Shown here piece after piece: positions 1 through 10,116 of a DNA stretch of 64,000 nucleotides; position 1 is the first letter of the stretch, and every line of letters starts with the position of its first letter. The stretch is from assembly GCA_019636245.1 (NCBI GenBank), contig JAHBXX010000001.1, positions 137,859 through 201,858 of the forward strand, written 5' to 3'. The notes beneath the pieces were generated by a model, which saw nothing but the letters and a program-made list of their open reading frames with translations, made no database searches and was not told the DNA's origin. The stretch comes from Planctomycetota bacterium. Its GTDB lineage: Bacteria; Planctomycetota; UBA1135; UBA2386. The translations under genes were made by a program, and so were the position numbers.

Positions 1-266
1 GCCTGGGCGAGCCCCCGGCGCAGCCGGTGCCCGAGGGCTCGCTGCACCTCGCCGACGGCCGCGGCGTGGAACCAGCCGCGCCGGCCGAACGCGCCGGCCG
101 GCAGGTCCAGCAGGTCGGCGATGCGGCGCAGGCCGTGCTCCTGCAACGAGGCCGCGACCTCGGCCGACAGCTCGAGCTGCGCCAGCGGCAGGTCCAACAG
201 GCTCTCGGGCAGGAGCCGCGCTGCAGCCGTCGGCGGGCGCCGTCGCGGGGACCGGGTGCGGGTCAT
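1..266 (-). CDS. helix-hairpin-helix (RNA polymerase alpha-CTD-like) protein, C-terminus cut off
   Basis: The gene runs off the left edge of the window; only the first 88 or so residues are visible. It starts at the ATG at 266, which overlaps the stop of the upstream gene as ATGA. After a basic, proline-rich N-terminus, residues about 24-80 fit the helix-hairpin-helix fold of the RNA polymerase alpha C-terminal domain. The visible pieces are LAQLELSAEVAASLQEHGL, then RRIADLLDLP, then a glycine turn followed by AAAVGEVQRALGHRL. In this family the domain binds DNA or protein partners. It is too short and diverged to be RpoA itself. It is the last visible member of a three-gene operon with a secreted HEAT-like protein and a surface protease, which gives little clue to its job. 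ImuB-like HhH proteins are an alternative. Confidence 0.55.
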   Translation of the reverse strand, partial: MTRTRSPRRRPPTAAARLLPESLLDLPLAQLELSAEVAASLQEHGLRRIADLLDLPAGAFGRRGWFHAAAVGEVQRALGHRLRRGLAQ

Positions 267-1258
267 GGCCGTTGCGGGTCGAGGGTGCGGAACGGCGGCG
301 GGGCGGCGCGCCGGCGCTGGGCGAGTTCGAGCACCGGCGCCGGCACGGCGCCGGCGAGCTCGGCGGCCCGTACGCCGTTGGCGAGCAGGGCTTCGCTGGC
401 GCACAGCTTGACCCGCGGACAGCGGGTGCGCGCGACCAGGTGGTGCAAGGCGCCGGTCGCCGCTTCGGCGGGCAGCTCGGTCAGCAGCTCGGCGGCCCGC
501 AGCTGCCGTTCGGCGGCGTCCCCCGTGTGCTGGTCGAGGCGGGCGGCGACGGCGGCGCCGTGGGCGCGCCCCAGTCCGCGCCGCAGCAGCACGGCCTGGT
601 CGTCGGCGCGGGCGTCGAGGTAGGCGGGCACCAGGGCGTCGAGCACGGCCGGGTCGGGCAGGCGCAGGGCGGCTTCCAGCAGCGGCGCCGCCATGGTGGA
701 GCGGCGCTGCAGCGCCGCCTGCAGGGCGGCGAGCAGGTTCGCGCGGTCGGTGGGACCGAGCGTCAGGGCGGCGAGCGCCGGCAGCGCCTGGGCCGCGTCG
801 GCGGCCACGCGCGGGTCGTCGCTGGCGAGCTGGCCGACCAGCCGCTGCGCGCGGGCGGCGTCCGTGGTGGCGGCCAGCAGTTCCTGCACCGCGGCGCGGG
901 CCTCGGGCGTGTCGGCGAGGACCCCGCGGGCGCCGCCGAGCGGATGCAGCACGGCGCCGGTGCGCTGCAGCAGCAGCAGGCAACGCTGGCCGGGCAGCAG
1001 CGCGAACAGGCTGCGGCCGCAGCAGGCGCCGGCCGGCTCGAGCAGTTCGAACGTCGCGCCGACGCTGCCCTTCAGCACCTCGTCGGCGGCGAACACCAGC
1101 CGGTGCCAGTCGGGCGACGGGTCGGTCGCGGCCAGCACCGTGGCGCGCACGACGACCGCGGCGCGCTGGCCGGCGGCGAGCAGGGTCGTGGCCTGGTCCT
1201 GGGCGGATGCCGGGCCGAGGCAGGCGAGGGCGAGAGCGGAGCGCAGCAGCGGACTCAT
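263..1258 (-). CDS. secreted HEAT-repeat-like protein of unknown function
   Basis: 331 residues. An N-terminal signal peptide (MSPLLRSALALACLGPASAQ) predicts export. Residues about 25-125 form a small domain with a CCG pair near residue 78 and the pattern VVVRATVL, VLKGSVG, LLPGQRCLLLLQR. The rest is alpha-helical, alanine- and leucine-rich and looks like degenerate HEAT repeats. The function is not recognised; I infer a periplasmic scaffold or binding protein. Its ATG overlaps the stop of the protease gene upstream and its stop overlaps the start of the next gene (ATGA at both ends). It is therefore probably translated together with both neighbours. Confidence 0.7.
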   Translation of the reverse strand: MSPLLRSALALACLGPASAQDQATTLLAAGQRAAVVVRATVLAATDPSPDWHRLVFAADEVLKGSVGATFELLEPAGACCGRSLFALLPGQRCLLLLQRTGAVLHPLGGARGVLADTPEARAAVQELLAATTDAARAQRLVGQLASDDPRVAADAAQALPALAALTLGPTDRANLLAALQAALQRRSTMAAPLLEAALRLPDPAVLDALVPAYLDARADDQAVLLRRGLGRAHGAAVAARLDQHTGDAAERQLRAAELLTELPAEAATGALHHLVARTRCPRVKLCASEALLANGVRAAELAGAVPAPVLELAQRRRAAPPPFRTLDPQRP

Positions 1259-4242
1259 CGGAGCAGCACCCTCTGGCGCAGGTAGGCCATGTCGAGGTCG
1301 CGGAACTGGTAGTCGAGCGTCGTCATCGCCTCGTAGCCGACGGCAGCCGCCATGACCTCGGCGGCGCCGGCGAACGTGTTGTGCAGCGAGGCGTCGCCGA
1401 ACAGGCCGGAGGGCGCGACGCCGGGCGCGACGAGGCCGACCGAATGGCCGACCTCGTGGGCGAGGATGATGCCGATCATGGTCGCCCAGTCGTCGGCGGC
1501 CAGCAGGATCGTGTTCCAGCGGGCGCGCTGGCTCGTGGTCGCGGTCGCGTAGTCGAAGCCGGGCGCCAAGACGACGGGGTCCAGCGCGTGCGCGCCGGCC
1601 GGCACGCCGCCCATGTCCGGACACAGCGGACGGAAACGCTGCGCGAACGCCGTCTGGAACGACGGCCAGACCTGGGCATGGATGCGGCACTGGTAGAGCC
1701 ACATCTCGGCGGGGAACACGCCGAGACCCGGGCTCGTCGCGGTGTTGCGTTCGCTCGGATTGGCGTTGCGGTAGTCGTAGTAGGCACGGCCGAGGATGCC
1801 GGTGCTCTCGTCGCCGTAGCCGCGGTTCGCGTTGCCCTCCGGGTCGAGGCCGCCGAGCGCCATCTGCATGTGCGGCAGCGCGATCGGCTGCCGGCGCGCG
1901 AAGCGCAGCGCGACCGAGCCCTGGTCGACCGGCTCGCCGCGTGGACCGCGGCCGTAGAGGCGGTTGGCCTGCGCCAGGATGCCGTCGAGCAGCAGCGCGC
2001 GCATGCGGGCGTTGCTGCCGATCGGGTCGCCGGCGGTCTGCAGGCCCAGGCGCACCATGTCCTCGTCGAAGTCGACGACGCCGTCGTTGTCGCGGTCGAG
2101 ATCGGCGCGCACCCAGACGACCTGCACGCGTTCGAACGGCATCAGACGTGGCTCCAGCGGCGTCACTTCGAAGGCCATCGCCGCCGACGTGCCGAGGTTG
2201 CCCGACAGGTCGCGCGCGCTCACCGTCATGCTCCAGCTGCCGGGCGAGAGCGGCGAACTCGCCGGGACCGTCGCCTGGTAGATGCCGTAGTCGATGCGCG
2301 CCGCGGCCAGCAGCGTGGTGGCGCCCGGAGCGCTGCCGGTGCCGTGGAAGTGCACCTCGACGCTGCCCATGTCGGCCCACTGGCTGGCGCCGTCCGAGAC
2401 CGTCACGTCGATCGTGAACCCGGCCGGGGGCAGCAGCAGGCCGTTGGCGCGCGAGGCATGGATGCCGTTCAGGGTCGCCGTGACCGAAGGCGGCGTGGTG
2501 TCGAGGTCGGTGCCGGTGCGGAACCGGGCGTTCTGGTCCTGCGGGAACCAGTTGCCGCTGGCGCGGCGGGCGCCCGTGCTGCCGCCGACGACGCGCGTGC
2601 GGTAGTAGGTCAGCGGCGCCAGCCCGCCGGTCGGCGTGAAGCGCACGACGCGGTTGCCGCCGTCGACCTCGAGGGTGCCGGCGAGCGGCGTGCCGCCGTC
2701 GTCGCAGACCCGCACGGTGGCGTCCGTCAGCGTCGCCGGGTCCATCGGCGCGTCGAACACGAACGTCACCCGCGAGGAGGGCGCGATGCCGGCCGCGCCA
2801 TCGGGCGGCAGCTGCACCACCCGCGGCTGGCCGGCGTCCGTCGAGGTGGTGAACGACAGCACGAGGTCGGCTTCCAGCACGTTGCCGGCGAGGTCGCGCA
2901 CGCCATCGTGGCCGCCGCGCAGGTGGATGGTGCCCGTGCGCTGCACCGGGATCGCCGGCACCGGCGTCACCCGCAGCGTGTCGGCCGCGGGCTGTTCGAC
3001 GACCGCCGTCCACGGCTGCCCGTCGACCTGCAGGGTCACGGTGCCGGCGTCGATCCAGTCGGGGTCGAACGGCTCGGCGAACGTCAGCGACGCGACGACG
3101 GTGCCCGGCACCCGCGTCTCGCCCTGGGCGGGCGAACTCGCGGCCAGGCGCAGCGGCTCGACGTCGCCGCCGGTGGTGAAGCCCAGCGCCTGCGTCGCCT
3201 GCAGCGGGTTGCCGCTGACGTCGGTGGCCGCGGCGCCGCCGAGCAGGAAGGCCAGGGTGTAGCCGCGCCCCACGGCCAGCGGCGACAGCGGCCGCACCCG
3301 CAGCGTGCGCTGGTCCGGGCTGGACTCGATCGCGAACGGCACGATGCTGCCGAACTGGTCCTGGAACAGCAGCGATGCCGCCTCGACGGTCGCCGGATCC
3401 ATCGACTCGTCGAAGGTGAAGGTCGGCTGCACCCGCGGTGACACGCCGGTGCGACCGGTCGGCGGCCAGGCGGCGACGACCCGCGGTTGGGTCGTGTCCG
3501 GGATGGTGCGGAAGCCGATCGCCGTGACCGTCCCCAGCAGGTTGCCGGCGCGGTCGGCGATGCCGCCGTTGACGATCAGCGTGAACCGCCGGTCGCCCGG
3601 CAGGTCGGCGTGGGGCGCCAGCGTCACCGCGGCGCCGGCGACCGTGTAGGCCGCGGCGTAGCGGATGCCGTAGGTGTCGAGCAGCTGGAAGGTGCCGGCG
3701 TGCACCGAGGCCGCCGCGATCGACTCGTTGAAGGTCGCGGTGAAGGTGCGCGTGCGGCTCTGGTTCGTGCTCTCGGCGACGACGTCGACGCCCAGCAGCT
3801 GCGGCGGTGTCTGGTCGAAGGTGCGGAACGAGAACGTGCGCGCGACGTCGAGGATGCGGCCGTTGGTGTCGCAGGTCAGCGGCGACAGCTGGAACACGTA
3901 GTCGGTCTCGGGCTGCAGGGGCGCCGCCGGCTGGAACAGCACCCGGCCGCCGCTGCCGCGCGAGAAGGTGCCGGCGACGTCCGTCGACGAGCCGGCCGGG
4001 CGCAGCCAGGTCTCCTCGTCGCCGAAGCTGTCGAGCGCCATCGGCGCGTCGAACTCGAGCTGGATGCCGGCGCCGACCGCGACCTGCACCGCGCCGTCGG
4101 CGGGCACGTGGCCGAGCAGTTGGACGATGCCGAGCGCGACCTCGGCGGTGTTGCCGTTGCCGGAACTGCCGGCGCCGCCGCCGCCGCAGGCGGTGGCCGA
4201 CAGTACGGCCAGCACGGCCGCCCGCTGCATTCGTTTGCCCAT
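1255..4242 (-). CDS. large surface lipoprotein with Ig-like (Big_5/SbsA) domains and an HExxH zincin motif
   Basis: 995 residues. The N-terminus is a lipoprotein-like signal ending in SATAC at Cys19, followed by a Gly/Ser linker. Residues about 35-570 hold four or five Ig-like repeats of the Big_5 (SbsA) type. Typical words are PADGAVQVAVGAGIQLEFD, FDESMDPATVEAASLLFQD, FDAPMDPATLTDATVRV and TFSFRT or LGFTT at the repeat ends. Near residues 710-725 an acidic loop, DLDRDNDGVVDFDED, resembles an EF-hand or dockerin calcium site. HEVGHSVGL at 929-937 is a zinc-peptidase HExxH motif. The metzincin third histidine is absent (Ala at that position), so the third ligand is unclear. I infer an outer-membrane or extracellular metalloprotease. 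It is the first gene of the operon. A second in-frame ATG four codons in (4230) is also possible. Confidence 0.8.
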   Translation of the reverse strand: MGKRMQRAAVLAVLSATACGGGGAGSSGNGNTAEVALGIVQLLGHVPADGAVQVAVGAGIQLEFDAPMALDSFGDEETWLRPAGSSTDVAGTFSRGSGGRVLFQPAAPLQPETDYVFQLSPLTCDTNGRILDVARTFSFRTFDQTPPQLLGVDVVAESTNQSRTRTFTATFNESIAAASVHAGTFQLLDTYGIRYAAAYTVAGAAVTLAPHADLPGDRRFTLIVNGGIADRAGNLLGTVTAIGFRTIPDTTQPRVVAAWPPTGRTGVSPRVQPTFTFDESMDPATVEAASLLFQDQFGSIVPFAIESSPDQRTLRVRPLSPLAVGRGYTLAFLLGGAAATDVSGNPLQATQALGFTTGGDVEPLRLAASSPAQGETRVPGTVVASLTFAEPFDPDWIDAGTVTLQVDGQPWTAVVEQPAADTLRVTPVPAIPVQRTGTIHLRGGHDGVRDLAGNVLEADLVLSFTTSTDAGQPRVVQLPPDGAAGIAPSSRVTFVFDAPMDPATLTDATVRVCDDGGTPLAGTLEVDGGNRVVRFTPTGGLAPLTYYRTRVVGGSTGARRASGNWFPQDQNARFRTGTDLDTTPPSVTATLNGIHASRANGLLLPPAGFTIDVTVSDGASQWADMGSVEVHFHGTGSAPGATTLLAAARIDYGIYQATVPASSPLSPGSWSMTVSARDLSGNLGTSAAMAFEVTPLEPRLMPFERVQVVWVRADLDRDNDGVVDFDEDMVRLGLQTAGDPIGSNARMRALLLDGILAQANRLYGRGPRGEPVDQGSVALRFARRQPIALPHMQMALGGLDPEGNANRGYGDESTGILGRAYYDYRNANPSERNTATSPGLGVFPAEMWLYQCRIHAQVWPSFQTAFAQRFRPLCPDMGGVPAGAHALDPVVLAPGFDYATATTSQRARWNTILLAADDWATMIGIILAHEVGHSVGLVAPGVAPSGLFGDASLHNTFAGAAEVMAAAVGYEAMTTLDYQFRDLDMAYLRQRVLLR

Positions 4243-4398
4243 CCCCGTTGTCGTCCCCGGTTGTGTCCCCGTGCATCGACGGCGGGCGGCGAGGCCGTGA
4301 AGTCCCGACCTGAGCCGTTCGTGGGCCCGTTGGCAGCGGCCGCTGCGCGCTGCCGCGCGCGCGTCGCGCGCACTGTCGTGTTGTGGGCCAGTGGGCGC

Positions 4399-5679
4399 TC
4401 AGCCCGAGTGCACGAGCACGCGCAGGTCGCGCACGTTGGTGCCCGTCGGGCCGGTGACCACGGTGTCACCGAGCGCATGCAGCAGCGGGTGGGCGTCGGC
4501 GCGGCCGAGCGCGCGGTGCGCGTCGAGGCCGCGCGCCCGCGCGCGTGCGAGCGTCGCGCCGTCGGCGAGGCCGCCGGCGGCCGGCGAGTTGCCGTCGATG
4601 CCGTCGGTGCCGGCGCTGAGCACCGTGATCGGCCGCCCGCGGATGCGGCGGGCGCAGGCGAGCACGAACTGCTGGTTGCGGCCACCGACGCCCGGCTCGG
4701 AGGGCAGCGGCACGGCGAGTTCGCCGGTGGCGACCACGGCGACGTGGCGGCCCGGATGGCGGCGGCGAAGCCGGTCGAGCCGCCGGAGCAGCCGGTCGAC
4801 GGCGCGTTCGCAGGGCCAGTCGTCGACCGAGTCGTCGGCGACCGCGAGCACGCCGGCGCGTCGCAGTCCTGCCGTCATCGCCGCTGCTGCCGCGCGTTCG
4901 TCGGCGACCAGCGTCACGCTGCGGGGCCGCGTCCACGGCGTGTCGGGTCGCAGGCCGGGCGGCAGGTCGCCGGCGCGAAGGCGTTCGCGCAGGCGCGGCG
5001 GCACCGCCGGCCACAGGCCGAAGCGATCGAGCACCTCGCAGCAGTCGCCTGGCGTCGAGGCGTCGACCTCGCTCGGCCCCGAGGCCGTGGCCGCCCCCGG
5101 ACGGGCCGGCACGTCGGCGACCACCAGGGTGCGCTGCGCGCGCGCGCCGACCGCGGCGAGCGCCAGCCGGCCGCCCTTGACCGCCGAGAGGTGCTTGCGA
5201 ACGGTGTTGACGGCGACGATGTCGGCGCCCGAAGCGACGAGCGCGCGGTGCAAGGCGCGCAGTTCGTCGAGCGGGACGGCCGGGTCGAGCGGCGCCTCGA
5301 GCAGGGCCGAACCGCCGCCCGACACCAGGAACAGCGCGATCTCGTCGGTGCGGACCGACCGGGCCAGCGCCAGCGCCCGGGCGCCGGCGCGCAGGCTGGC
5401 CGGGTCGGGCAGCGGGTGCCCGGCGGCGATGCGTTCGAACGGCGGCAGCGACGCGTCGTCGGCGGATGGCGTCACCACGAGACCGCGCAGCGGCACGCCC
5501 GGCAGGCCGTCGACGACCGCCTGCGCCATCGCCCGCGCCGCCTTGCCGAAGGCGAGCACGAGCAGCCCCGCGGCCGACGCCGCTTCGGCTCGCAGCGCGG
5601 CCACGGCCGGTGCCATCGCCCTGGCCACGTCGAGGTCGCGCAGCACCGCGGCGAACGCCGCGCGCAGCAGGTCCTTCAC
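4399..5679 (-). CDS. glycerate 2-kinase (MOFRL/DUF4147 family)
   Basis: 426 residues from a GTG that overlaps the stop of the upstream dehydrogenase (GTGA). The family (class II glycerate kinase, once annotated as hydroxypyruvate reductase TtuD) phosphorylates D-glycerate to 2-phosphoglycerate with ATP. Recognisable parts are LLVLAFGKAARAMAQAV near the start, FLVSGGGSALLEAP at about residue 110-125 (nucleotide site), NTVRKHLSAVKGGRLA near 150, and the C-terminal MOFRL domain with GVGGRNQQFVLA and LSAGTDGIDGNSPAAGG. Length and motifs are complete. Its partner upstream reduces glyoxylate or hydroxypyruvate, so together they would take hydroxypyruvate to 2-phosphoglycerate. The biochemical assignment rests on family membership. 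Confidence 0.9.
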   Translation of the reverse strand: MKDLLRAAFAAVLRDLDVARAMAPAVAALRAEAASAAGLLVLAFGKAARAMAQAVVDGLPGVPLRGLVVTPSADDASLPPFERIAAGHPLPDPASLRAGARALALARSVRTDEIALFLVSGGGSALLEAPLDPAVPLDELRALHRALVASGADIVAVNTVRKHLSAVKGGRLALAAVGARAQRTLVVADVPARPGAATASGPSEVDASTPGDCCEVLDRFGLWPAVPPRLRERLRAGDLPPGLRPDTPWTRPRSVTLVADERAAAAAMTAGLRRAGVLAVADDSVDDWPCERAVDRLLRRLDRLRRRHPGRHVAVVATGELAVPLPSEPGVGGRNQQFVLACARRIRGRPITVLSAGTDGIDGNSPAAGGLADGATLARARARGLDAHRALGRADAHPLLHALGDTVVTGPTGTNVRDLRVLVHSG

Positions 5680-6650
5680 CCGAGCACCTCGGGGTTGACC
5701 GGGTGTGCCGGCCGTTCGCCCCGCAGCACCGCGGCGCAGTCGCCGGCCGCGAGGGCGCACATGCGCGTGCGCACGGGCACCGTCGCGCTGCCGACGTGAG
5801 GCAGCAGCACGACGTTCGGCAGCGCCAGCAGGCCGGGGTGCACCTGCGGTTCGTGTTCGAACACGTCGAGGCCGGCGCCGGCGAGCAGGCCCTCCTCGAG
5901 CGCCGCGACCAGCGCGGCCTCGTCGACGATCGGCCCGCGCGAGGTGTTGACCAGGATCGCGCTGCGCCGCATGCGGCACAACTGCTCGACGGAGATCAGG
6001 TGCCGGGTGTCGTCGCGCAGCGGCACGTGCAGGGTCACGAAGTCGCTGTGCTGCAGCAGCGTGTCGAGCGGCACGTGCCGGGCCTGCAGTTCCCGCTCGA
6101 TCGCCTCGGGGGCCGGACGCGGCGCGCTGTAGAGCAGGGGCATGCCGAAGCCGCGCGCGCGGCGGGCGACGGCCTGGCCGATGCGGCCGAGGCCGACGAT
6201 GCCGAGGGTGCGGCCGTGCACGTCGGCGCCGCACAGGAGGTCGACGTCCCAGCGTTGCCAGCGGCCGCCGCGCAGGAAGCGCTCGGCCTCGGGCAGGCGC
6301 CGCGCGGTCGCCAGCAGCAGGGCGAACGTCAGATCGGCGGTCGCCTCCGTCAGCACGCCCGGGGTGTGGGTGACGACGATGCCGCGCGCGGTGGCGGCGG
6401 GCACGTCGACGTTGTCGTAGCCGACGGCGATGTTGGCGATCACCTTCAACTGCGGCGCTTCTGCGATCACGTCGGCGGTCAGCGCGTCGGTGAGCTGGCA
6501 GACGACGCCCTGGGCGTGCTGCAGGCGACGCACCAGACGGTCCGGGGCCAGCACGTCGTGGGTGGCGTGGTAGTCGACGGTGCAGTCCTCCTGCAGGATG
6601 GCGATCGCCGCCGGATAGACGTGGCGGGTGACGAGCACGCGCGGCTTCAT
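5676..6650 (-). CDS. D-2-hydroxyacid dehydrogenase, glyoxylate/hydroxypyruvate reductase type
   Basis: 324 residues. The protein has the two-domain fold of D-isomer-specific 2-hydroxyacid dehydrogenases. The NAD(P)-binding loop is GIVGLGRIGQAVARRA at about 150. LHVPLRDDTRHLI, NTSRGPIVDEAALVAALEEG, GLDVFEHEP and LLPHVGSAT follow, carrying the catalytic Arg, Glu and His of the family. The N-terminal VTRHVYPAAIAIL and the intact VGYDNVD are typical of glyoxylate/hydroxypyruvate reductase. Cytoplasmic. It is first in a two-gene operon with glycerate 2-kinase, which supports hydroxypyruvate or glyoxylate over phosphoglycerate as substrate. The ATG lies 8 nt after a TACCCT hexamer (6664-6659, minus strand), so the message may be leaderless. 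Confidence 0.88.
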   Translation of the reverse strand: MKPRVLVTRHVYPAAIAILQEDCTVDYHATHDVLAPDRLVRRLQHAQGVVCQLTDALTADVIAEAPQLKVIANIAVGYDNVDVPAATARGIVVTHTPGVLTEATADLTFALLLATARRLPEAERFLRGGRWQRWDVDLLCGADVHGRTLGIVGLGRIGQAVARRARGFGMPLLYSAPRPAPEAIERELQARHVPLDTLLQHSDFVTLHVPLRDDTRHLISVEQLCRMRRSAILVNTSRGPIVDEAALVAALEEGLLAGAGLDVFEHEPQVHPGLLALPNVVLLPHVGSATVPVRTRMCALAAGDCAAVLRGERPAHPVNPEVLG

Positions 6651-6749
6651 GGGGCGCGAGGGTAAGGGCTCCCATGCGGGCTTGGCACGCGCACAACCGT
6701 CTTCGGCGTCGGGCTGGACCCGGGCCGCGCCGCCGGCGATGGTGCGCGC

Positions 6750-7868
6750 ATGCCCGCGTCACCCGCCTGGTCGATCCCGCTGCTGTTCCTGCTGGCGTCG
6801 GCCCTGCCGGCGCAGGCGCCCTCGCTGCCCGACCTCGCCGACCTGCTGGCGCCGATCCGCGAACGGCACGGCGTGCCCGCGCTCGGCGCCGCCGTGCTCG
6901 TCGACGGCGAACTGGCGGCGCTCGGCGTCGTCGGGGTGCGGCGCCAGGGCCACGACGAGCCGGTGACCCGCGGCGACCGGTGGCATCTCGGCTCGTGCAC
7001 CAAGGCGATGACGGCGACGCTGCTCGCGCGGCAGGTGGAGGCCGGCGGACTCGCCTGGACGACGCCGCTGGCCGTGGCGCTGCCCGATCTCGCCGAGCGC
7101 ATGCACGCGGACGCGCGCGCCATCACGGTCGCGCAGCTGCTGCAGCACCGGGCGGGGCTGCCGGCGCAGCCGCCGGACGCCCTCTGGCGCGAGCTGTTCC
7201 GCTACGCCGGCACCGAGGCCGAGGCGCGCACCGAGCTCGCGACCGTGCTGCTGGCGCAGGCGCCCGAGGCCGCGCCCGGCGAGCGCTTCCTCTACTCGAA
7301 CGCCAGCTACATGCTGGCCGGCGCCGTCGCCGAGCGGGTCGGCGGCAAGCCGTGGGACCAGCTGCTGCGCGAGCAGGTCTTCGCGCCGCTCGGCATCGAC
7401 GGCGCCGGCTTCGGCCCGCCGGGCTCGCGCGACGCCACCGACCAGCCCTGGGGGCATCGGCCGGGACCCAAGGGTCCGACGCCGGTGTTCGGCGACAACC
7501 CGCCGTCGCTCGGCCCGGCCGGCACCGTGCACATGCCGCTGGCGGACTGGGCGAAGTTCGTGCAACTGCACCTCGGCGTCGCGCCCGGCGACGGCGCTCC
7601 GCTGCTGCGACCCGAGACGCTGGCGGCGCTGCACACGCCGCCGGCTGGCGCCGACTACGCGCTCGGCTGGATCGTCACCGAGCGGCCGTGGGCCGATGGC
7701 AAGGTGCTGATGCACGCCGGCAGCAACACGATGTGGTTCTGCGTCGCCTGGCTTTCGCCGACGGCGAGGTTCGCCGTGCTCGTGACCTGCAACCAGGGCG
7801 AGGCCGGCAAGGCGTGCGACGAGGTCGCCGCGGCGTGCCTCCGGCGGTTCCGGCCGGCGGCGAAGTAG
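6750..7868 (+). CDS. secreted serine hydrolase, class C beta-lactamase / penicillin-binding-protein-like
   Basis: 372 residues with a signal peptide ending near AQA at residue 23. It belongs to the serine beta-lactamase-like family (Pfam Beta-lactamase, AmpC/esterase/PBP fold). The catalytic SxxK is Ser82-Cys-Thr-Lys85 in GSCTKAM. The YxN motif is Tyr182-Ser-Asn in LYSNASYMLAG. The third motif is His322-Ala-Gly in MHAGSN, in place of KTG. HAG or HTG at that position is common in the esterase and peptidase members, so true beta-lactam hydrolysis is not implied. It acts in the periplasm or outside the cell. It is divergent from the dehydrogenase gene and 54 nt ahead of fumarase in the same direction. 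Confidence 0.87.
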   Translation: MPASPAWSIPLLFLLASALPAQAPSLPDLADLLAPIRERHGVPALGAAVLVDGELAALGVVGVRRQGHDEPVTRGDRWHLGSCTKAMTATLLARQVEAGGLAWTTPLAVALPDLAERMHADARAITVAQLLQHRAGLPAQPPDALWRELFRYAGTEAEARTELATVLLAQAPEAAPGERFLYSNASYMLAGAVAERVGGKPWDQLLREQVFAPLGIDGAGFGPPGSRDATDQPWGHRPGPKGPTPVFGDNPPSLGPAGTVHMPLADWAKFVQLHLGVAPGDGAPLLRPETLAALHTPPAGADYALGWIVTERPWADGKVLMHAGSNTMWFCVAWLSPTARFAVLVTCNQGEAGKACDEVAAACLRRFRPAAK

Positions 7869-7922
7869 GGCGCCGTCGGACCCGGCGTGGAAACGCCGCC
7901 GGCCGGGCGGCAAGCTGCCGGC

Positions 7923-9527
<1,605 letters not shown>

Positions 9528-9543
9528 GGAGGGCAGCGGGGCG

Positions 9544-10032
9544 TCACCGGGGGGTCGCGCGTCGCCGGCGCAGCCGGGCCGGCAGCCAGACGAACAACGT
9601 GGCCCAGAAGGTGCACCAGATCGTGCCGGCCACCGCCGTCAAGAGCCCCTGCAGCACCCCCCAGCCGAGCTTGCCCAGGGTGCTGGCCGCGATCGGCGCG
9701 GCCCGGTTGTGCGGATCGTCGGGTCCACCGTAGTGGAACCGGCCGTGCTGCCAGCCGAGGAACTGGCCGGTGGTGTAGGCGAGCGTGTTCGGGATGCCCC
9801 AGACCAGCAGGCACAGGACCGCGGTGGTGCCCAGGAGCGCCAGCCAGCCGATGTCGCCCCAGCGCCGCTGCAGACCGATCACCAGGAGGGCGATCGGCAT
9901 CACGTAGTAGACGCCGATCCACATCGCGGCGGGGCTGCCGGTGAACTCGAGCGCGTAGCGCGCGAGGCCGACCGTGAGGCCGAGCTGGACGATGCCGTGC
10001 AGGCGCTGGCCGAGCGGGGGTGTTGGCTGCAT
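9544..10032 (-). CDS. small integral membrane protein of unknown function
   Basis: 162 residues with about four hydrophobic segments: around VQLGLTVGLARYALEF, WIGVYYVMPIALLVIGL, GWLALLGTTAVLCLLVWGI and GVLQGLLTAVAGTIWCTFWA. It ends in a basic tail (RLRRRRATPR). The family is not recognised. An ATG 36 nt upstream (10068) is possible. However, it starts only 4 nt past a strong hairpin, which would occupy its ribosome-binding region, so I prefer 10032. The gene is convergent with fumarase and separated by the hairpin from the secreted protein gene upstream. Confidence 0.65.
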   Translation of the reverse strand: MQPTPPLGQRLHGIVQLGLTVGLARYALEFTGSPAAMWIGVYYVMPIALLVIGLQRRWGDIGWLALLGTTAVLCLLVWGIPNTLAYTTGQFLGWQHGRFHYGGPDDPHNRAAPIAASTLGKLGWGVLQGLLTAVAGTIWCTFWATLFVWLPARLRRRRATPR

Positions 10033-10071
10033 CGCCGCACGTGTAGCCGGCCGCCGCCCCGCTGCCAACGT

Positions 10072-10099
10072 CGCCCTCGCCCGCGGCCGGGCGAGGGCG
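10072..10099 (-). terminator. terminator-like hairpin after the 645-residue secreted protein gene
   Basis: A perfect 12-bp inverted repeat, CGCCCTCGCCCG at 10072-10083 and its complement at 10088-10099, with a 4-nt loop. It lies 17 nt after the stop of the gene at 10117-12054 on the minus strand. There is no T-run, so it is either a hairpin terminator of the U-less kind or an mRNA 3' stabiliser. It argues that the small membrane-protein gene beyond it is a separate unit or a partial read-through. Confidence 0.55.
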
Positions 10100-10116
10100 G
10101 TCGCGAGCGTGGCCGG

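Noticed and set aside
5676..6650. Annotation as D-3-phosphoglycerate dehydrogenase (SerA)
   Set aside because: It lacks the C-terminal ACT domain and is operon-linked to glycerate 2-kinase, which fits a glyoxylate/hydroxypyruvate reductase better.
6683..6700. TGGCACG between the dehydrogenase and hydrolase genes as a sigma-54 promoter
   Set aside because: The -24 half is perfect but no TTGC follows at the right distance (GCGCACAACC instead).
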